From the IMG/VR virus record IMGVR_UViG_3300042542_000434, positions 1 through 26,084 of that record: a stretch of DNA of 26,084 bases. One strand, 5' to 3'. The stretch is from a virus. The notes below the pieces were generated by a model. The model was not told where the DNA came from and did no database searches. It saw only the letters and a list, made by a program, of their open reading frames with translations. The translations under genes were made by a program, and so were the position numbers. Positions 6,941 to 14,430 of the stretch are shown piece after piece. Within the stretch, counting starts at the first letter, position 1, and the number at the start of each line of letters is the position of its first letter.

Positions 6941-7968
6941 TGGGTGATATAGTCGGTCCAGTTCTTGGATACATGGGAGCTAAAAAGCAAGCATCGGCAA
7001 CAACAGATGCAGCCAGAATGCAATCTGATGCTGCTCGTGAAGCAGCGGAGATGGCTCGCTTTCGTCCTGTAGGAATCACTACAGGCTTTGGCTCATCTCA
7101 GTTTACAACTGATGCTGAAGGCAATGTGAGTGGGGCTGGTTATCAGCTAACACCTGAGCTACAGTCAATTAGGGACAGATTGATGTCTCAAGCTGGTGCT
7201 TACGACCCTACTCAGATAGCACAGCAAGCACAGGCTTTAGGCACTGGTGCAGGTTCGCTATTTGGAGCTGCTCAAGGCTATTTGTCTGAGTCTCCTGAAA
7301 TAGCTCGTCAGCGTTACATCAGTCAGCAACAAGGTCTGTTAGCACCAATGAATGAACAGAACTTAGCTGGTATCCGTAACCGTTTATTCCAGACAGGTCG
7401 TACAGGTTTAGCCACTGGCGGTACAATGGCTGGTGGAATGCAAGCGACTAACCCAGAGTTGGCTGCTTACTACAATGCTTTAGCACAACAACAATCTCAA
7501 CTAGCTGCAGGTGCTGACCAAGCTGCACAGCAACAACAAGTGTTTGGTGCTGGTTTGTTCGGTCAAGGTGCTGGTTTATTAGGACAACAATCAGCATTAA
7601 CAGCAGGTGCTTACGCTCCATTACAGACTCAATTAGGTCTAGCTGGTTCTACAGAACAGTTAGGACAACAAGCATTAGAGTTAGGCTCTGCTCTAGGCGG
7701 TCGTCAAGCTCAAGCTGGTGCTGCTGCTGGTAACTTGTTAAATACAGGAAGTATTTATGCTGGTAAAACACTAGCTGGTATTACAGACCCTAATGCAGCT
7801 TTGTTAGGCTCTTTAGGTAGACAGCTTGGCTCATCTAATTTTGCATCAACACCGTCTTCTAATTGGTTTGATAACTTAATTGGTAATCCTGCTACAGCTT
7901 CTCAATACGGCACTGACAGAGGCTCTCAACAAACAAGAATGTTAGCTGCACAAGACTACGGATTTTAA
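6940..7968 (+). CDS. Internal virion / DNA ejection-type protein 1
   Basis: This is a 342-residue protein rich in Ala, Gly and Gln. It starts MGDIVGPVLGYMGAKKQASA, a glycine-rich amphipathic helix suited to membrane contact, then has a charged helix (DAARMQSDAAREAAEMARF) and the recurrent podophage motif RFRPVGITTGFGSSQF at about 40-55. Long helical, Gln-rich stretches follow (ALAQQQSQLAAGADQAAQQQ). The composition and its place as the first of three successive large genes after the tail genes match ejected core proteins that form a conduit for DNA entry. No catalytic motif is seen. The function is inferred from composition and order. Confidence 0.6.
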   Translation: MGDIVGPVLGYMGAKKQASATTDAARMQSDAAREAAEMARFRPVGITTGFGSSQFTTDAEGNVSGAGYQLTPELQSIRDRLMSQAGAYDPTQIAQQAQALGTGAGSLFGAAQGYLSESPEIARQRYISQQQGLLAPMNEQNLAGIRNRLFQTGRTGLATGGTMAGGMQATNPELAAYYNALAQQQSQLAAGADQAAQQQQVFGAGLFGQGAGLLGQQSALTAGAYAPLQTQLGLAGSTEQLGQQALELGSALGGRQAQAGAAAGNLLNTGSIYAGKTLAGITDPNAALLGSLGRQLGSSNFASTPSSNWFDNLIGNPATASQYGTDRGSQQTRMLAAQDYGF

Positions 7969-7977
7969 GGAGTAATT

Positions 7978-9099
7978 ATGGCTGAAAGAGATATTGTAGG
8001 CGGTATGTTCGGGATTACTCCTGAGATGTATCAACAAAACTTAGCTGCTAGAAACACAGCTACTAATGCTCAACTAGCACAGTTATCACCAGGACAGTTA
8101 GCTGGCTTCTATGCTATGGAGGCTGGTACTGGTTTAGGTCGTGCAACACAGGGTTTATTAGGTGTTGAAGACCCTGAGTTGATGAAGATTCGTAATGTAC
8201 AGCAGATGCGTACACAGTTTGATACAAGCTCTGCAGCAGGATTAAGAGCTTTTGCTCGTAGTTTGGCTGAGAAAGGCTATACTGATTTAGCTATTCAAGC
8301 CACTGCTAAAGCAGACGGAATGGCTAAAGCTTTATTAGACCAAAGCAAGACAGCTGAAGAAACTCGTCTTCTTGGTCGTGAGATTAAAGAAATTGGTGTT
8401 CCTGGTAATCCTGAAATGGTTATTAAAGCAGCTGTTAATAAAGATGGTCAGATTATTGGTTACATCGGACAACCTTACAGTAGATTCACAAGTAAAACAA
8501 ATGTAAATGTAGACACAGCAGGTGAGTCTGAGTTTGTTAAAAAACTTGCTGGGCTAGATGCAAAAACTGTTAAAGACGCAATGGACACAAGAACAGATGC
8601 TATTAACTCTTTAAAGAACCTTAACACTTTATCAACATTAAATGACCAAGAGTTAATTAGCGGTACTTATGCTTCAGGTCGTGTAGGTGCTGCTAACTTA
8701 TTTAATACCCTTGGTTTAGCTACTAAAGAAGACGCAGCTAGACTTGCTACTTCTGAACAGTTCCAAAAAATAGGTAAAGATTTAATTCTACAAACATTGG
8801 GCGGTAAGCTAGGTGCTGGCTTCTCTAACGAAGACCGTAAGTTTATTGAAGGACTTATTCCTAGTTTAGAAAACAGTCCTGATGCTCGTAGAAAGTTGAT
8901 TAACTTTATGCAGACTAAATTTGGTAATATTGTTACTGAAGTTAATAACCTTGAAACCTATGCTCGTGAAAAGAAAGGTTTGGGCGGTTATAAATATAGC
9001 ACACCTTTACCATCGTCTTCAGTTGCTCCTGGCGGTGCTGGTAAACCAACTAAGGCTGAGCTTGAAGCAGAGGCTGCAAAAAGAGGGATAAAACTATAA
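7978..9099 (+). CDS. Internal virion / DNA ejection-type protein 2
   Basis: AAGGAG precedes the ATG. The 373-residue product is mainly helical, with MFGITPEMYQQNLAARNTAT at the start and a conserved-looking segment LGGKLGAGFSNEDRKFIEGL near 279-298. That segment is similar to one found in other podophage internal proteins. The C-terminus is a lysine/glutamate helix, GKPTKAELEAEAAKRGIKL. No signal peptide, membrane segment or enzymatic motif is visible. It sits between two other large Ala-rich genes and ends with a TAATG overlap onto the next, which implies coordinated expression as one structural set. Confidence 0.58.
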   Translation: MAERDIVGGMFGITPEMYQQNLAARNTATNAQLAQLSPGQLAGFYAMEAGTGLGRATQGLLGVEDPELMKIRNVQQMRTQFDTSSAAGLRAFARSLAEKGYTDLAIQATAKADGMAKALLDQSKTAEETRLLGREIKEIGVPGNPEMVIKAAVNKDGQIIGYIGQPYSRFTSKTNVNVDTAGESEFVKKLAGLDAKTVKDAMDTRTDAINSLKNLNTLSTLNDQELISGTYASGRVGAANLFNTLGLATKEDAARLATSEQFQKIGKDLILQTLGGKLGAGFSNEDRKFIEGLIPSLENSPDARRKLINFMQTKFGNIVTEVNNLETYAREKKGLGGYKYSTPLPSSSVAPGGAGKPTKAELEAEAAKRGIKL

Positions 9100-11240
9100 T
9101 GGCGACAGAACCTAAACAATTGAAAGATATGTCTGATGACGAACTCAGACAGTATTACAGAAGCGGTGTAGGTTATGCGGACAATAAATCTGTTTTAGAT
9201 GCCTCTGAAACATCGTTTAAAGACATAGCAACTAATACTTTAGAGTCTATTTCTAAAGGCTCTGCTAAAGGTATTCTTGACTTAGTTGGTGGATGGGAAG
9301 CTTTATACAACTACTTAGATGCAGGTAAAGATGCAAGTGCATTTAAACCAACACGCATACTAGGAGCAGTTAAGAATTTAACTGGTGTTGACTTAGAAAA
9401 CGCACCTTACAGAACACCTTATAACATTTCTGCAGCAGGTGCTCCAGCAGCTCTGTCAACGATGGTTGGTGTTCCTGGTTTGTTTACAGTTCCTCAAGCA
9501 GCTTCTACAGCTCAAAGACTTATTCCAGCAGCTAAAGAGTTTGCCGTTTCAGGTACAGTAGGTGCAACAGCTCCGTTTATTACAGAATCTGGGTTAGGTC
9601 AAGTTGCTATTGGAATGACACCTTACGCTCTTAAAGGCGGTTATACATCTTTACAAAGTTCCGCAATGCGTCCACAAGGAGCATTCCCTCCAGTAGCTGA
9701 AACAAGAGGTTTGTTATCTGTTGGTCCTATGACCCCTGGTGAACTAACAGGTTCAAGACAGCAGTTAGCAACAGAATCAAGGGTTGCTGCTTCACCTAGA
9801 GCACAAGAGGTATTGCCTTTTAGACAAGAACAGGCTCAATCAGTCAGCAATTATTTAGATAATCTATTTACAAGAGCTTCTAGCAAAGCAGTTGACTCAG
9901 ACACACTTACAACAAGTGTTGTTAATTCATTTAAAAACTATGGTAAATCATTGTCTACAACTCTTCGCTCAGACGCTGCAAAAGACTTTAGAGCAGCAAA
10001 AGCTGCTGGCGGTAAAGTAGATACATCTCCAATTATTGCAACAGTACAACAGAGATTAGCTGGTATTTCTCCTGAGACTCCTGGATTTGAAGGATTGCGT
10101 AGTTCTTTAAGTCGTATTATTGAAGAATATGCAATACCTGCTATCCCTGAAAAAACAACAGCAAGTGCTATTGTTTCTGAAAGTGGACAACCAGTAGCAA
10201 CTACTGTTACACCTGGGACACCTGCACAGGCTTTATCGATTGACATTGATAGACTTCAAAAGAATTTGTCTGCGTGGGGAGAGGCTGCTTATTCAGGTAA
10301 AGCGGACTTTGGTAAAGGTAACATATTTGAAGGAGTTGCTCCTGGACAAGCAAAAGGTATTGCTCTTGATGTTTTAAAAGGATTTAGAACATCACTTGAT
10401 AATGCCATTGCTGATGGTGTTCCTGGTGCTGATAAACTTAAAATAGCCCGTGATAGGTTTTCAGCAAATATTGATAAAATTTCTGAGTTTTCTGACCGTC
10501 CGTTAACACGAGTTTTTGATGTTGATAGCCCGTCACAGTTAGTTCCTGAGAAAGAAGCGGTTAGATTAAAAAATTTACCTCCATCACAAAGAGCTGTTTT
10601 AATCGAAGTTATGGGTAACACTCCTGAAGGAGCTGCTGCTTTAGATACAATTAGACGAATGAAATTTAATGAAGTATTGTCTAAAAGTGAAGCAACAGGG
10701 GCAGCTCAAAACGCACCTGAGTTCAATATTGATGTTGCTTTAAAAGAATTAAATAAGAAAGACGGTGAGTTTGGATTCTTGTTTCAACAAACAAGTGACT
10801 TAAACGATGCTAGATTAGTAACAAATTACATGAAGCGAGTGTTACAGTCAGAGACTGGCGGAGCTGCAGCAGGTATGGCAGGTTCTACTGCTTATGCTTT
10901 AACAAAAGCAGGTGGCGGTAATACTCAATTAGCTAACGCTTCTAAAGAACTCACAGATGTGTTAAGAGATAAAATAACAAACCCTGAAGTGTTTTCTAGA
11001 ATATTATTTGACACGAATTCTAAAGATGCTTTAATCGCTCTTGCAAAAGGTAAAACAACTCTTGAAAAAGTAAACTCAGCAATTACAGCAATAGGTAAAG
11101 TTGGTGGTATTACAGCTGTTCGTGGTGGTCCTATGTTGTCTCCTGAGTATGCTCCTGGAGAAGCTGTTAATGCTCCTAATGTACCTGCAGGTGTTGAAGG
11201 AATGTCTGATGAAGAGCTTAGAAGAGCATACGAAGAATGA
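9099..11240 (+). CDS. Large internal virion / DNA ejection-type protein 3 (713 aa)
   Basis: This is the longest gene in the window. The protein is helical and Ala/Thr-rich with no recognised catalytic motif; I see no transglycosylase signature. A hydrophobic region spans about 109-180 (SAAGAPAALSTMVGVPGLF and following), which might contact or cross a membrane. The middle (about 230-560) is polar and helical with AKDFRAAKAAGGK and LDIDRL-like segments. Notably, the N-terminus has LKDMSDDELRQYY and the extreme C-terminus GMSDEELRRAYEE, two copies of the same short motif. It is the third gene of the probable ejection set and overlaps the next gene by ATGA. The role is inferred from size, composition and position. 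Confidence 0.6.
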   Translation: MATEPKQLKDMSDDELRQYYRSGVGYADNKSVLDASETSFKDIATNTLESISKGSAKGILDLVGGWEALYNYLDAGKDASAFKPTRILGAVKNLTGVDLENAPYRTPYNISAAGAPAALSTMVGVPGLFTVPQAASTAQRLIPAAKEFAVSGTVGATAPFITESGLGQVAIGMTPYALKGGYTSLQSSAMRPQGAFPPVAETRGLLSVGPMTPGELTGSRQQLATESRVAASPRAQEVLPFRQEQAQSVSNYLDNLFTRASSKAVDSDTLTTSVVNSFKNYGKSLSTTLRSDAAKDFRAAKAAGGKVDTSPIIATVQQRLAGISPETPGFEGLRSSLSRIIEEYAIPAIPEKTTASAIVSESGQPVATTVTPGTPAQALSIDIDRLQKNLSAWGEAAYSGKADFGKGNIFEGVAPGQAKGIALDVLKGFRTSLDNAIADGVPGADKLKIARDRFSANIDKISEFSDRPLTRVFDVDSPSQLVPEKEAVRLKNLPPSQRAVLIEVMGNTPEGAAALDTIRRMKFNEVLSKSEATGAAQNAPEFNIDVALKELNKKDGEFGFLFQQTSDLNDARLVTNYMKRVLQSETGGAAAGMAGSTAYALTKAGGGNTQLANASKELTDVLRDKITNPEVFSRILFDTNSKDALIALAKGKTTLEKVNSAITAIGKVGGITAVRGGPMLSPEYAPGEAVNAPNVPAGVEGMSDEELRRAYEE

Positions 11241-11692
11241 AGACTATGCTATACCTTTGGATAGGGTTAGTCCTTATCTGTGTAAGCTATGTCCCAGTAC
11301 ACGCACAGACGATAGTTACTGATTCTACTTCTAATAGTAAGACCAAGGTAGAGTCGCCTCCTCCTTCAGCTATCTCACCGTCTATTACAACCATCAATAA
11401 CAAGATGTGTAGTAGCGGTGTGGCTGCAGCGGTACAGACTCAAATCTTTGGTATTTCGATGGGAACTACTGTCAGAGATTCTAACTGTGAAATGATTATC
11501 AAGGCTGAGTCACTGTTCAATATGCAGATGAAGACTGCTGCGGTGTCAGTGATGTGTCAAGATGCTGCTATTTGGTGGGCTATGTGGGACGCTGGTACAT
11601 TCTGTCCAATAGAAGGTAAAGTAGGTGTTGAAGCTAAGAACTATTGGCTAAACAACGAAGCATTGATTCCTACTCGTCCTAAGATAAGATGA
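11237..11692 (+). CDS. Exported protein with signal peptide, unknown (151 aa)
   Basis: Residues 1-24 form a clear signal peptide: a basic MK start, the hydrophobic core LYLWIGLVLICVSYV and the cleavage-type end PVHAQ. The mature part is small, with a Ser/Pro-rich linker and four cysteines (MCSSG, SNCEM, MCQDA, TFCPIEG), which suggests disulfides in the periplasm. The helix around QDAAIWWAMWDAGTF is strikingly aromatic. I do not recognise the family. It overlaps both neighbours by ATGA and precedes a second exported protein, so the pair is probably made late, just before lysis. A role at the cell envelope or virion surface is inferred from the signal peptide and cysteines. Confidence 0.7.
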   Translation: MKTMLYLWIGLVLICVSYVPVHAQTIVTDSTSNSKTKVESPPPSAISPSITTINNKMCSSGVAAAVQTQIFGISMGTTVRDSNCEMIIKAESLFNMQMKTAAVSVMCQDAAIWWAMWDAGTFCPIEGKVGVEAKNYWLNNEALIPTRPKIR

Positions 11693-12900
11693 AATGGTTG
11701 GTAGCCTTTCTAGCCTGTATTGGCATAGCACAGGCTCAAGTTATACAGCATCAAATCAGTGATGATGGCTACGCTAGAGTTCCACTACAGTTTGCTTTTC
11801 CTTACTACGGTCGTGTGTTCACTGAATCTTATATGTTCAGTAACGGTGTTGTTGGTTTCCTCAATCCGACAAATCACTTCTGTTGTTCAGGATATGACAT
11901 AACACAGCCTAATCATCCGTTTAGCTTTGCTATTATGCCACTGCAGACGGACTTGATTAACTACGGTCAAGGTAGGTTCTTAACTGAAGGAACTGCACAG
12001 TATCAGCGGTACAAGTGGGAAAACATCAGTGAGTACGGTAGTCCAGGTAACTTAAACACCTTTGGTGTAGAGATTAGACCTAGTGGCTTTATTGGTATGC
12101 ACTATGAACAAATCAATATCGACCCTAGTAGACCTGTAACAATGGGCATGACTGGAGATAGTTCACTGAACCAGTACACCTTGCACTACAGTGGTGCAGG
12201 GTTTAATAGAACAGAAAATGTGTCGTATATTACACATTCTACTGGGGATATATGCTTAACAGACCCTCTGTTTAGTCCTAGCTGTGCAGGGTATGCTCAA
12301 GCTTATTTAACACAACAATGTGGATTAAATGCTCTCTATGACCCAAGCTGTCCAGGATACACTCAAGCTTATTACAATCAACAATGCAGCACTAACCCGT
12401 TGTATGACAGAGGATGTAGTGGATACGCAGAAGCTTATGCACTTGCTAACATTGTGTCAACACCAAGGACAGTTGTTTCAGCACCAGTACTTCAAGTCAG
12501 TACAACAGGCACAGTTAGCGTTGAAACTCCTATCGTGTCTGACACAGTTGTCAACGAAGTCATAACGAGACCAGTCAATGCTACCGCATCAGTTCAACAG
12601 AATAATACGCAAACTGCAACTCAAACTGCCCAAGCAGAACCAAAGTCGGAGAAGAAGACGGAAGCTAAACCAGTGGCAAAGCAGAACAGAAATGAAGTTA
12701 AGAATGAAGTCACGCAGACAGCACCAGTGATGGTGGATGTTCCTGTGCAGACACAGCCATTGATGATTGTCGATATGCTGTTTAGGAATATGGTTAAGAA
12801 ACCAATACAAGATAATAACAGGAGCTACTATGCTCTGATAATGGGTAGTCAGAAAACACACGAGGAGATGGTAGATGAGCAGTACAGAAAAAGAGATTAG
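11689..12900 (+). CDS. Exported NIDO-like domain protein with three Cys-rich repeats
   Basis: The protein has 403 residues. Residues 1-17 are a signal peptide (MKWLVAFLACIGIAQAQ). Residues about 25-185 resemble a NIDO (nidogen-like) extracellular domain: VPLQFAFPYYGRVFTESYMF, SNGVVGFL, FSFAIMPLQTDLI and a beta-rich tail. Three exact-length 22-residue repeats then start at Cys189, Cys211 and Cys233, with consensus C....L(F/Y)...C.GY..AY. A Thr/Val-rich linker and a Lys/Glu-rich stretch (KSEKKTEAKPVAKQ) follow, then the C-terminal segment LMIVDMLFRNMVKKPIQD. It should act in the periplasm, at the cell surface or in the virion, possibly by binding an envelope component. It overlaps the next gene by 26 bases. 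The NIDO call is by pattern. Confidence 0.68.
   Translation: MKWLVAFLACIGIAQAQVIQHQISDDGYARVPLQFAFPYYGRVFTESYMFSNGVVGFLNPTNHFCCSGYDITQPNHPFSFAIMPLQTDLINYGQGRFLTEGTAQYQRYKWENISEYGSPGNLNTFGVEIRPSGFIGMHYEQINIDPSRPVTMGMTGDSSLNQYTLHYSGAGFNRTENVSYITHSTGDICLTDPLFSPSCAGYAQAYLTQQCGLNALYDPSCPGYTQAYYNQQCSTNPLYDRGCSGYAEAYALANIVSTPRTVVSAPVLQVSTTGTVSVETPIVSDTVVNEVITRPVNATASVQQNNTQTATQTAQAEPKSEKKTEAKPVAKQNRNEVKNEVTQTAPVMVDVPVQTQPLMIVDMLFRNMVKKPIQDNNRSYYALIMGSQKTHEEMVDEQYRKRD
12253..12450 (+). repeat. Three tandem 66-bp coding repeats (22 aa each)
   Basis: Inside the exported protein gene, units begin at 12253, 12319 and 12385, exactly 66 bp apart. Each encodes a Cys, a PL/AL(F/Y) step, a second Cys ten residues later, then GY(A/T)(Q/E)AY. 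The spacing is invariant while the bases have diverged, which points to an old duplication kept by selection on the protein. The paired cysteines suggest one disulfide per unit. Confidence 0.85.
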
Positions 12901-13300
12901 CGTAGCTGGCTTCAGCTTTAAACTCACTAACAAACTCATGGTGATGGTTATCGCTATTGCTCCAGTTGTTGGCGGTGCTTTCTGGGGTGCTTTTGAAGTC
13001 TACAATGACTACATGTCTATGCGTTCTGCCATCAAGAGCTATGTCAGCCCAGACTTTACTGACTACGATAAGAAGATAGCTCTATTAGAAGAGTCTACAG
13101 CTAAAGTGAACGACTACACCAGAGACATCAAGAATGACATCAAGAACGATGTGCGTCGCCTAGAGAAGGTAGTAGAGCAGGTTGAGAGAGACGGTAAGCA
13201 GTTGTCTCGTGATGTTGACAAAGACCTTCGTGAGATGCGTAGAGAGACTGACAGCAAGATTAAAAGAGCTTTAGATAACCCATTGGCAAACAAGGAGTAA
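12875..13300 (+). CDS. Membrane-anchored coiled-coil protein, possible i-spanin
   Basis: The 141-residue product starts 26 bases before the end of the upstream gene, with GAGGAG eight bases ahead of the ATG. An N-terminal polar stretch of about 20 residues is followed by one hydrophobic segment at about 21-43 (LMVMVIAIAPVVGGAFWGAF). The rest is a highly charged predicted coiled coil (AALLEES-type heptads, then RRLEKVVEQVERDGKQL and LREMRRETDSKIKRAL). A single N-terminal anchor with a long coiled coil, just before holin and lysozyme, matches the layout of an inner-membrane spanin (Rz-like). No lipoprotein partner (Rz1-like) is visible nearby, which weakens that reading. The membrane topology is solid; the function is inferred. 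Confidence 0.6.
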   Translation: MSSTEKEISVAGFSFKLTNKLMVMVIAIAPVVGGAFWGAFEVYNDYMSMRSAIKSYVSPDFTDYDKKIALLEESTAKVNDYTRDIKNDIKNDVRRLEKVVEQVERDGKQLSRDVDKDLREMRRETDSKIKRALDNPLANKE

Positions 13301-13302
13301 GT

Positions 13303-13806
13303 ATGTTTTCATTAATTTCAACACTAGGTGGATTGTTAGTCTCAGGACTACCTAGTCTACTAGGTTTCTTCCAAGACAAGTCTGACAAGAAACATGAGTT
13401 AGAACTAGCTCAGATGCAGACTGACAGAGAGCTACAGATGATGGAGCGAGGGTTCATTGCTCAAGCCAAGGTAGAAGAGATTCGTACAGACCAAATCATG
13501 ATGGAAACTGACTCTGAGATGACCAAGGCTGCCTATGCACACGATGCTAAGGTGCTTGAGAGAGCGTCTCCTTGGGCTTCTACATTCGTTGCTACTGTTC
13601 GCCCTGTAGTGACTTACTTGTTTGTGGCTGAGTTGTTCATCATCAATATCGGTATTGGTTGGTATCTATTCACTCACGGTACTTTGATTACAAGCGTTGA
13701 TGACTTCCTTAGAGCCACTGACATGATATTCAGTGAAGATGAGATGGCGATGCTTGGAGCTATCATCGGCTACTGGTTCGGTTCTAGAGGCTGGTCTAAG
13801 AAATGA
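13303..13806 (+). CDS. Holin, 3-TM type (GTA_holin_3TM-like)
   Basis: AAGGAG lies upstream of the ATG. The 167-residue product has an N-terminal hydrophobic segment (LISTLGGLLVSGLPSLLGFF), a charged coiled-coil middle (KSDKKHELELAQMQTDRE and following), then two more hydrophobic segments: RPVVTYLFVAELFIINIGIG and MAMLGAIIGYWFGSRGWSK. ASPWASTFVATVRPVVTYLF and the end IGYWFGSRGWSKK are typical of the 3-TM holin family first noted in gene-transfer-agent lysis modules. It would permeabilise the inner membrane to release the lysozyme encoded next, whose start overlaps its stop (ATGA). Confidence 0.85.
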   Translation: MFSLISTLGGLLVSGLPSLLGFFQDKSDKKHELELAQMQTDRELQMMERGFIAQAKVEEIRTDQIMMETDSEMTKAAYAHDAKVLERASPWASTFVATVRPVVTYLFVAELFIINIGIGWYLFTHGTLITSVDDFLRATDMIFSEDEMAMLGAIIGYWFGSRGWSKK

Positions 13807-14279
13807 AAGTAAGTCAAAAGTGTATAGAACAGATTAAGAAAGATGAGGGTGTCCGTAACAAGCCTTATCAATGTCCTGCACTTTTATGGACGGTTGGGGT
13901 TGGTCATGTTATTGACCCCCATCACGCTAAAGTTCCAATGGCTGATAGAAAAGCACTCCCTATTCCTGCAGGTTGGGATAGGATTCTAACTTCAATAGAG
14001 ATAGACGACATCCTTCGTACAGACCTCAATAGGTTTGAAGCTGGTGTCTTGCGTCTGATTAAAGTACCATTGACTCAAGGACAGTTTGATGCCTTGGTGA
14101 GCTTTAGCTTTAATGTAGGCTTAGGTAACTTACAGAACTCTACATTGCGTATGAAGGTCAATAGAGGCGAATACGAGGCTGCCGCAGAGCAGTTCCTAGT
14201 CTGGACCAAGGCTGGTGGTAAAGTTCTTAAAGGCTTAGTTATTAGACGAACCCACGAAAAAGAGATGTTCGAGTCTTAA
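13803..14279 (+). CDS. Endolysin, GH24 lysozyme with E-C-T triad
   Basis: The 158-residue protein is of T4/P1/R21 lysozyme size and hydrolyses the glycan strands of peptidoglycan. The active-site segment KKDEGVRNKPYQCPALLWTV places Glu15, Cys24 and Thr30 at the family spacing Glu-8 residues-(Asp or Cys)-5 residues-Thr, so the usual Asp is Cys here, as in phage P1 Lyz. VGVGH at 31-35 and QFDALVSFSFNVGLGNL at about 97-113 are further family hallmarks. There is no signal peptide or N-terminal anchor, so export depends on the holin upstream. It is the last gene of the rightward arm. Confidence 0.92.
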   Translation: MKVSQKCIEQIKKDEGVRNKPYQCPALLWTVGVGHVIDPHHAKVPMADRKALPIPAGWDRILTSIEIDDILRTDLNRFEAGVLRLIKVPLTQGQFDALVSFSFNVGLGNLQNSTLRMKVNRGEYEAAAEQFLVWTKAGGKVLKGLVIRRTHEKEMFES

Positions 14280-14297
14280 TATTACCGTTCGGGAAAG
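14280..14297 (+). repeat. 18-bp dyad repeat, copy 1
   Basis: The sequence TATTACCGTTCGGGAAAG starts one base after the lysozyme stop and recurs exactly at 14329. Its core TTACCGTTCGGGAA has two-fold symmetry of the form TTnCCG-TT-CGGnAA, as expected of a dimeric protein's binding site. No third copy was seen elsewhere in the window. Its function is unknown: operator, phage-specific promoter or recombination site are all possible. Confidence 0.8.
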
Positions 14298-14298
14298 A

Positions 14299-14317
14299 TT
14301 GCTTAATTATTGAGCAA
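14299..14317 (+). terminator. AT-rich hairpin between the two repeats, possible weak late terminator
   Basis: TTGCTTAA-TTA-TTGAGCAA forms an eight-base-pair stem with one G-U pair, placed midway between the two 18-bp repeats and 20 bases after the lysozyme stop. A short T run follows at 14326-14329 (CTTTTA). The stem is weak and the T tract is short, so this may be only a poor terminator for the rightward late transcript. Confidence 0.3.
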
Positions 14318-14328
14318 ATAACAGCTTT

Positions 14329-14346
14329 TATTACCGTTCGGGAAAG
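14329..14346 (+). repeat. 18-bp dyad repeat, copy 2
   Basis: This is an exact second copy of the 18-bp sequence at 14280, in direct orientation and 49 bp downstream (start to start, close to five helical turns of about 10 bp). It contains the same TTnCCG-TT-CGGnAA symmetry. No gene follows in this orientation, which makes a simple promoter role for the late genes unlikely. Confidence 0.8.
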
Positions 14347-14430
14347 TTTATGCAAATCCTCTTTTGAAAAGTGGAATTACATGAAAACCAATAAAAATAT
14401 CCTTATAAATCAGTAAACCGATTAACTGTG

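Noticed and set aside
9938-10621. Two long open frames on the - strand (102 and 110 codons) inside the 713-aa gene
   Set aside because: They lie opposite a well-supported coding frame, have no ribosome-binding sites or family motifs, and look like antisense shadows.
12589-12939. Hydrophobic 116-codon open frame on the - strand that could pass for a membrane protein
   Set aside because: It is opposite the Lys/Glu/Thr-rich part of the exported protein and the start of the coiled-coil gene; its hydrophobicity results from the complementary codons.
14285-14292. Similarity of CCGTTCG bases to part of mutant lox arm sequences
   Set aside because: Only a few bases match and there is no 8-bp spacer with inverted 13-bp arms.
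14280-14346. CRISPR-like repeat pair
   Set aside because: Only two repeats of 18 bp with a 31-bp gap holding a hairpin, no further units and no cas genes.
14381-14416. Eleven-codon open frame beginning ATGAAAACC in the arm junction
   Set aside because: Too short, with no convincing ribosome-binding site and no coupling to a gene.
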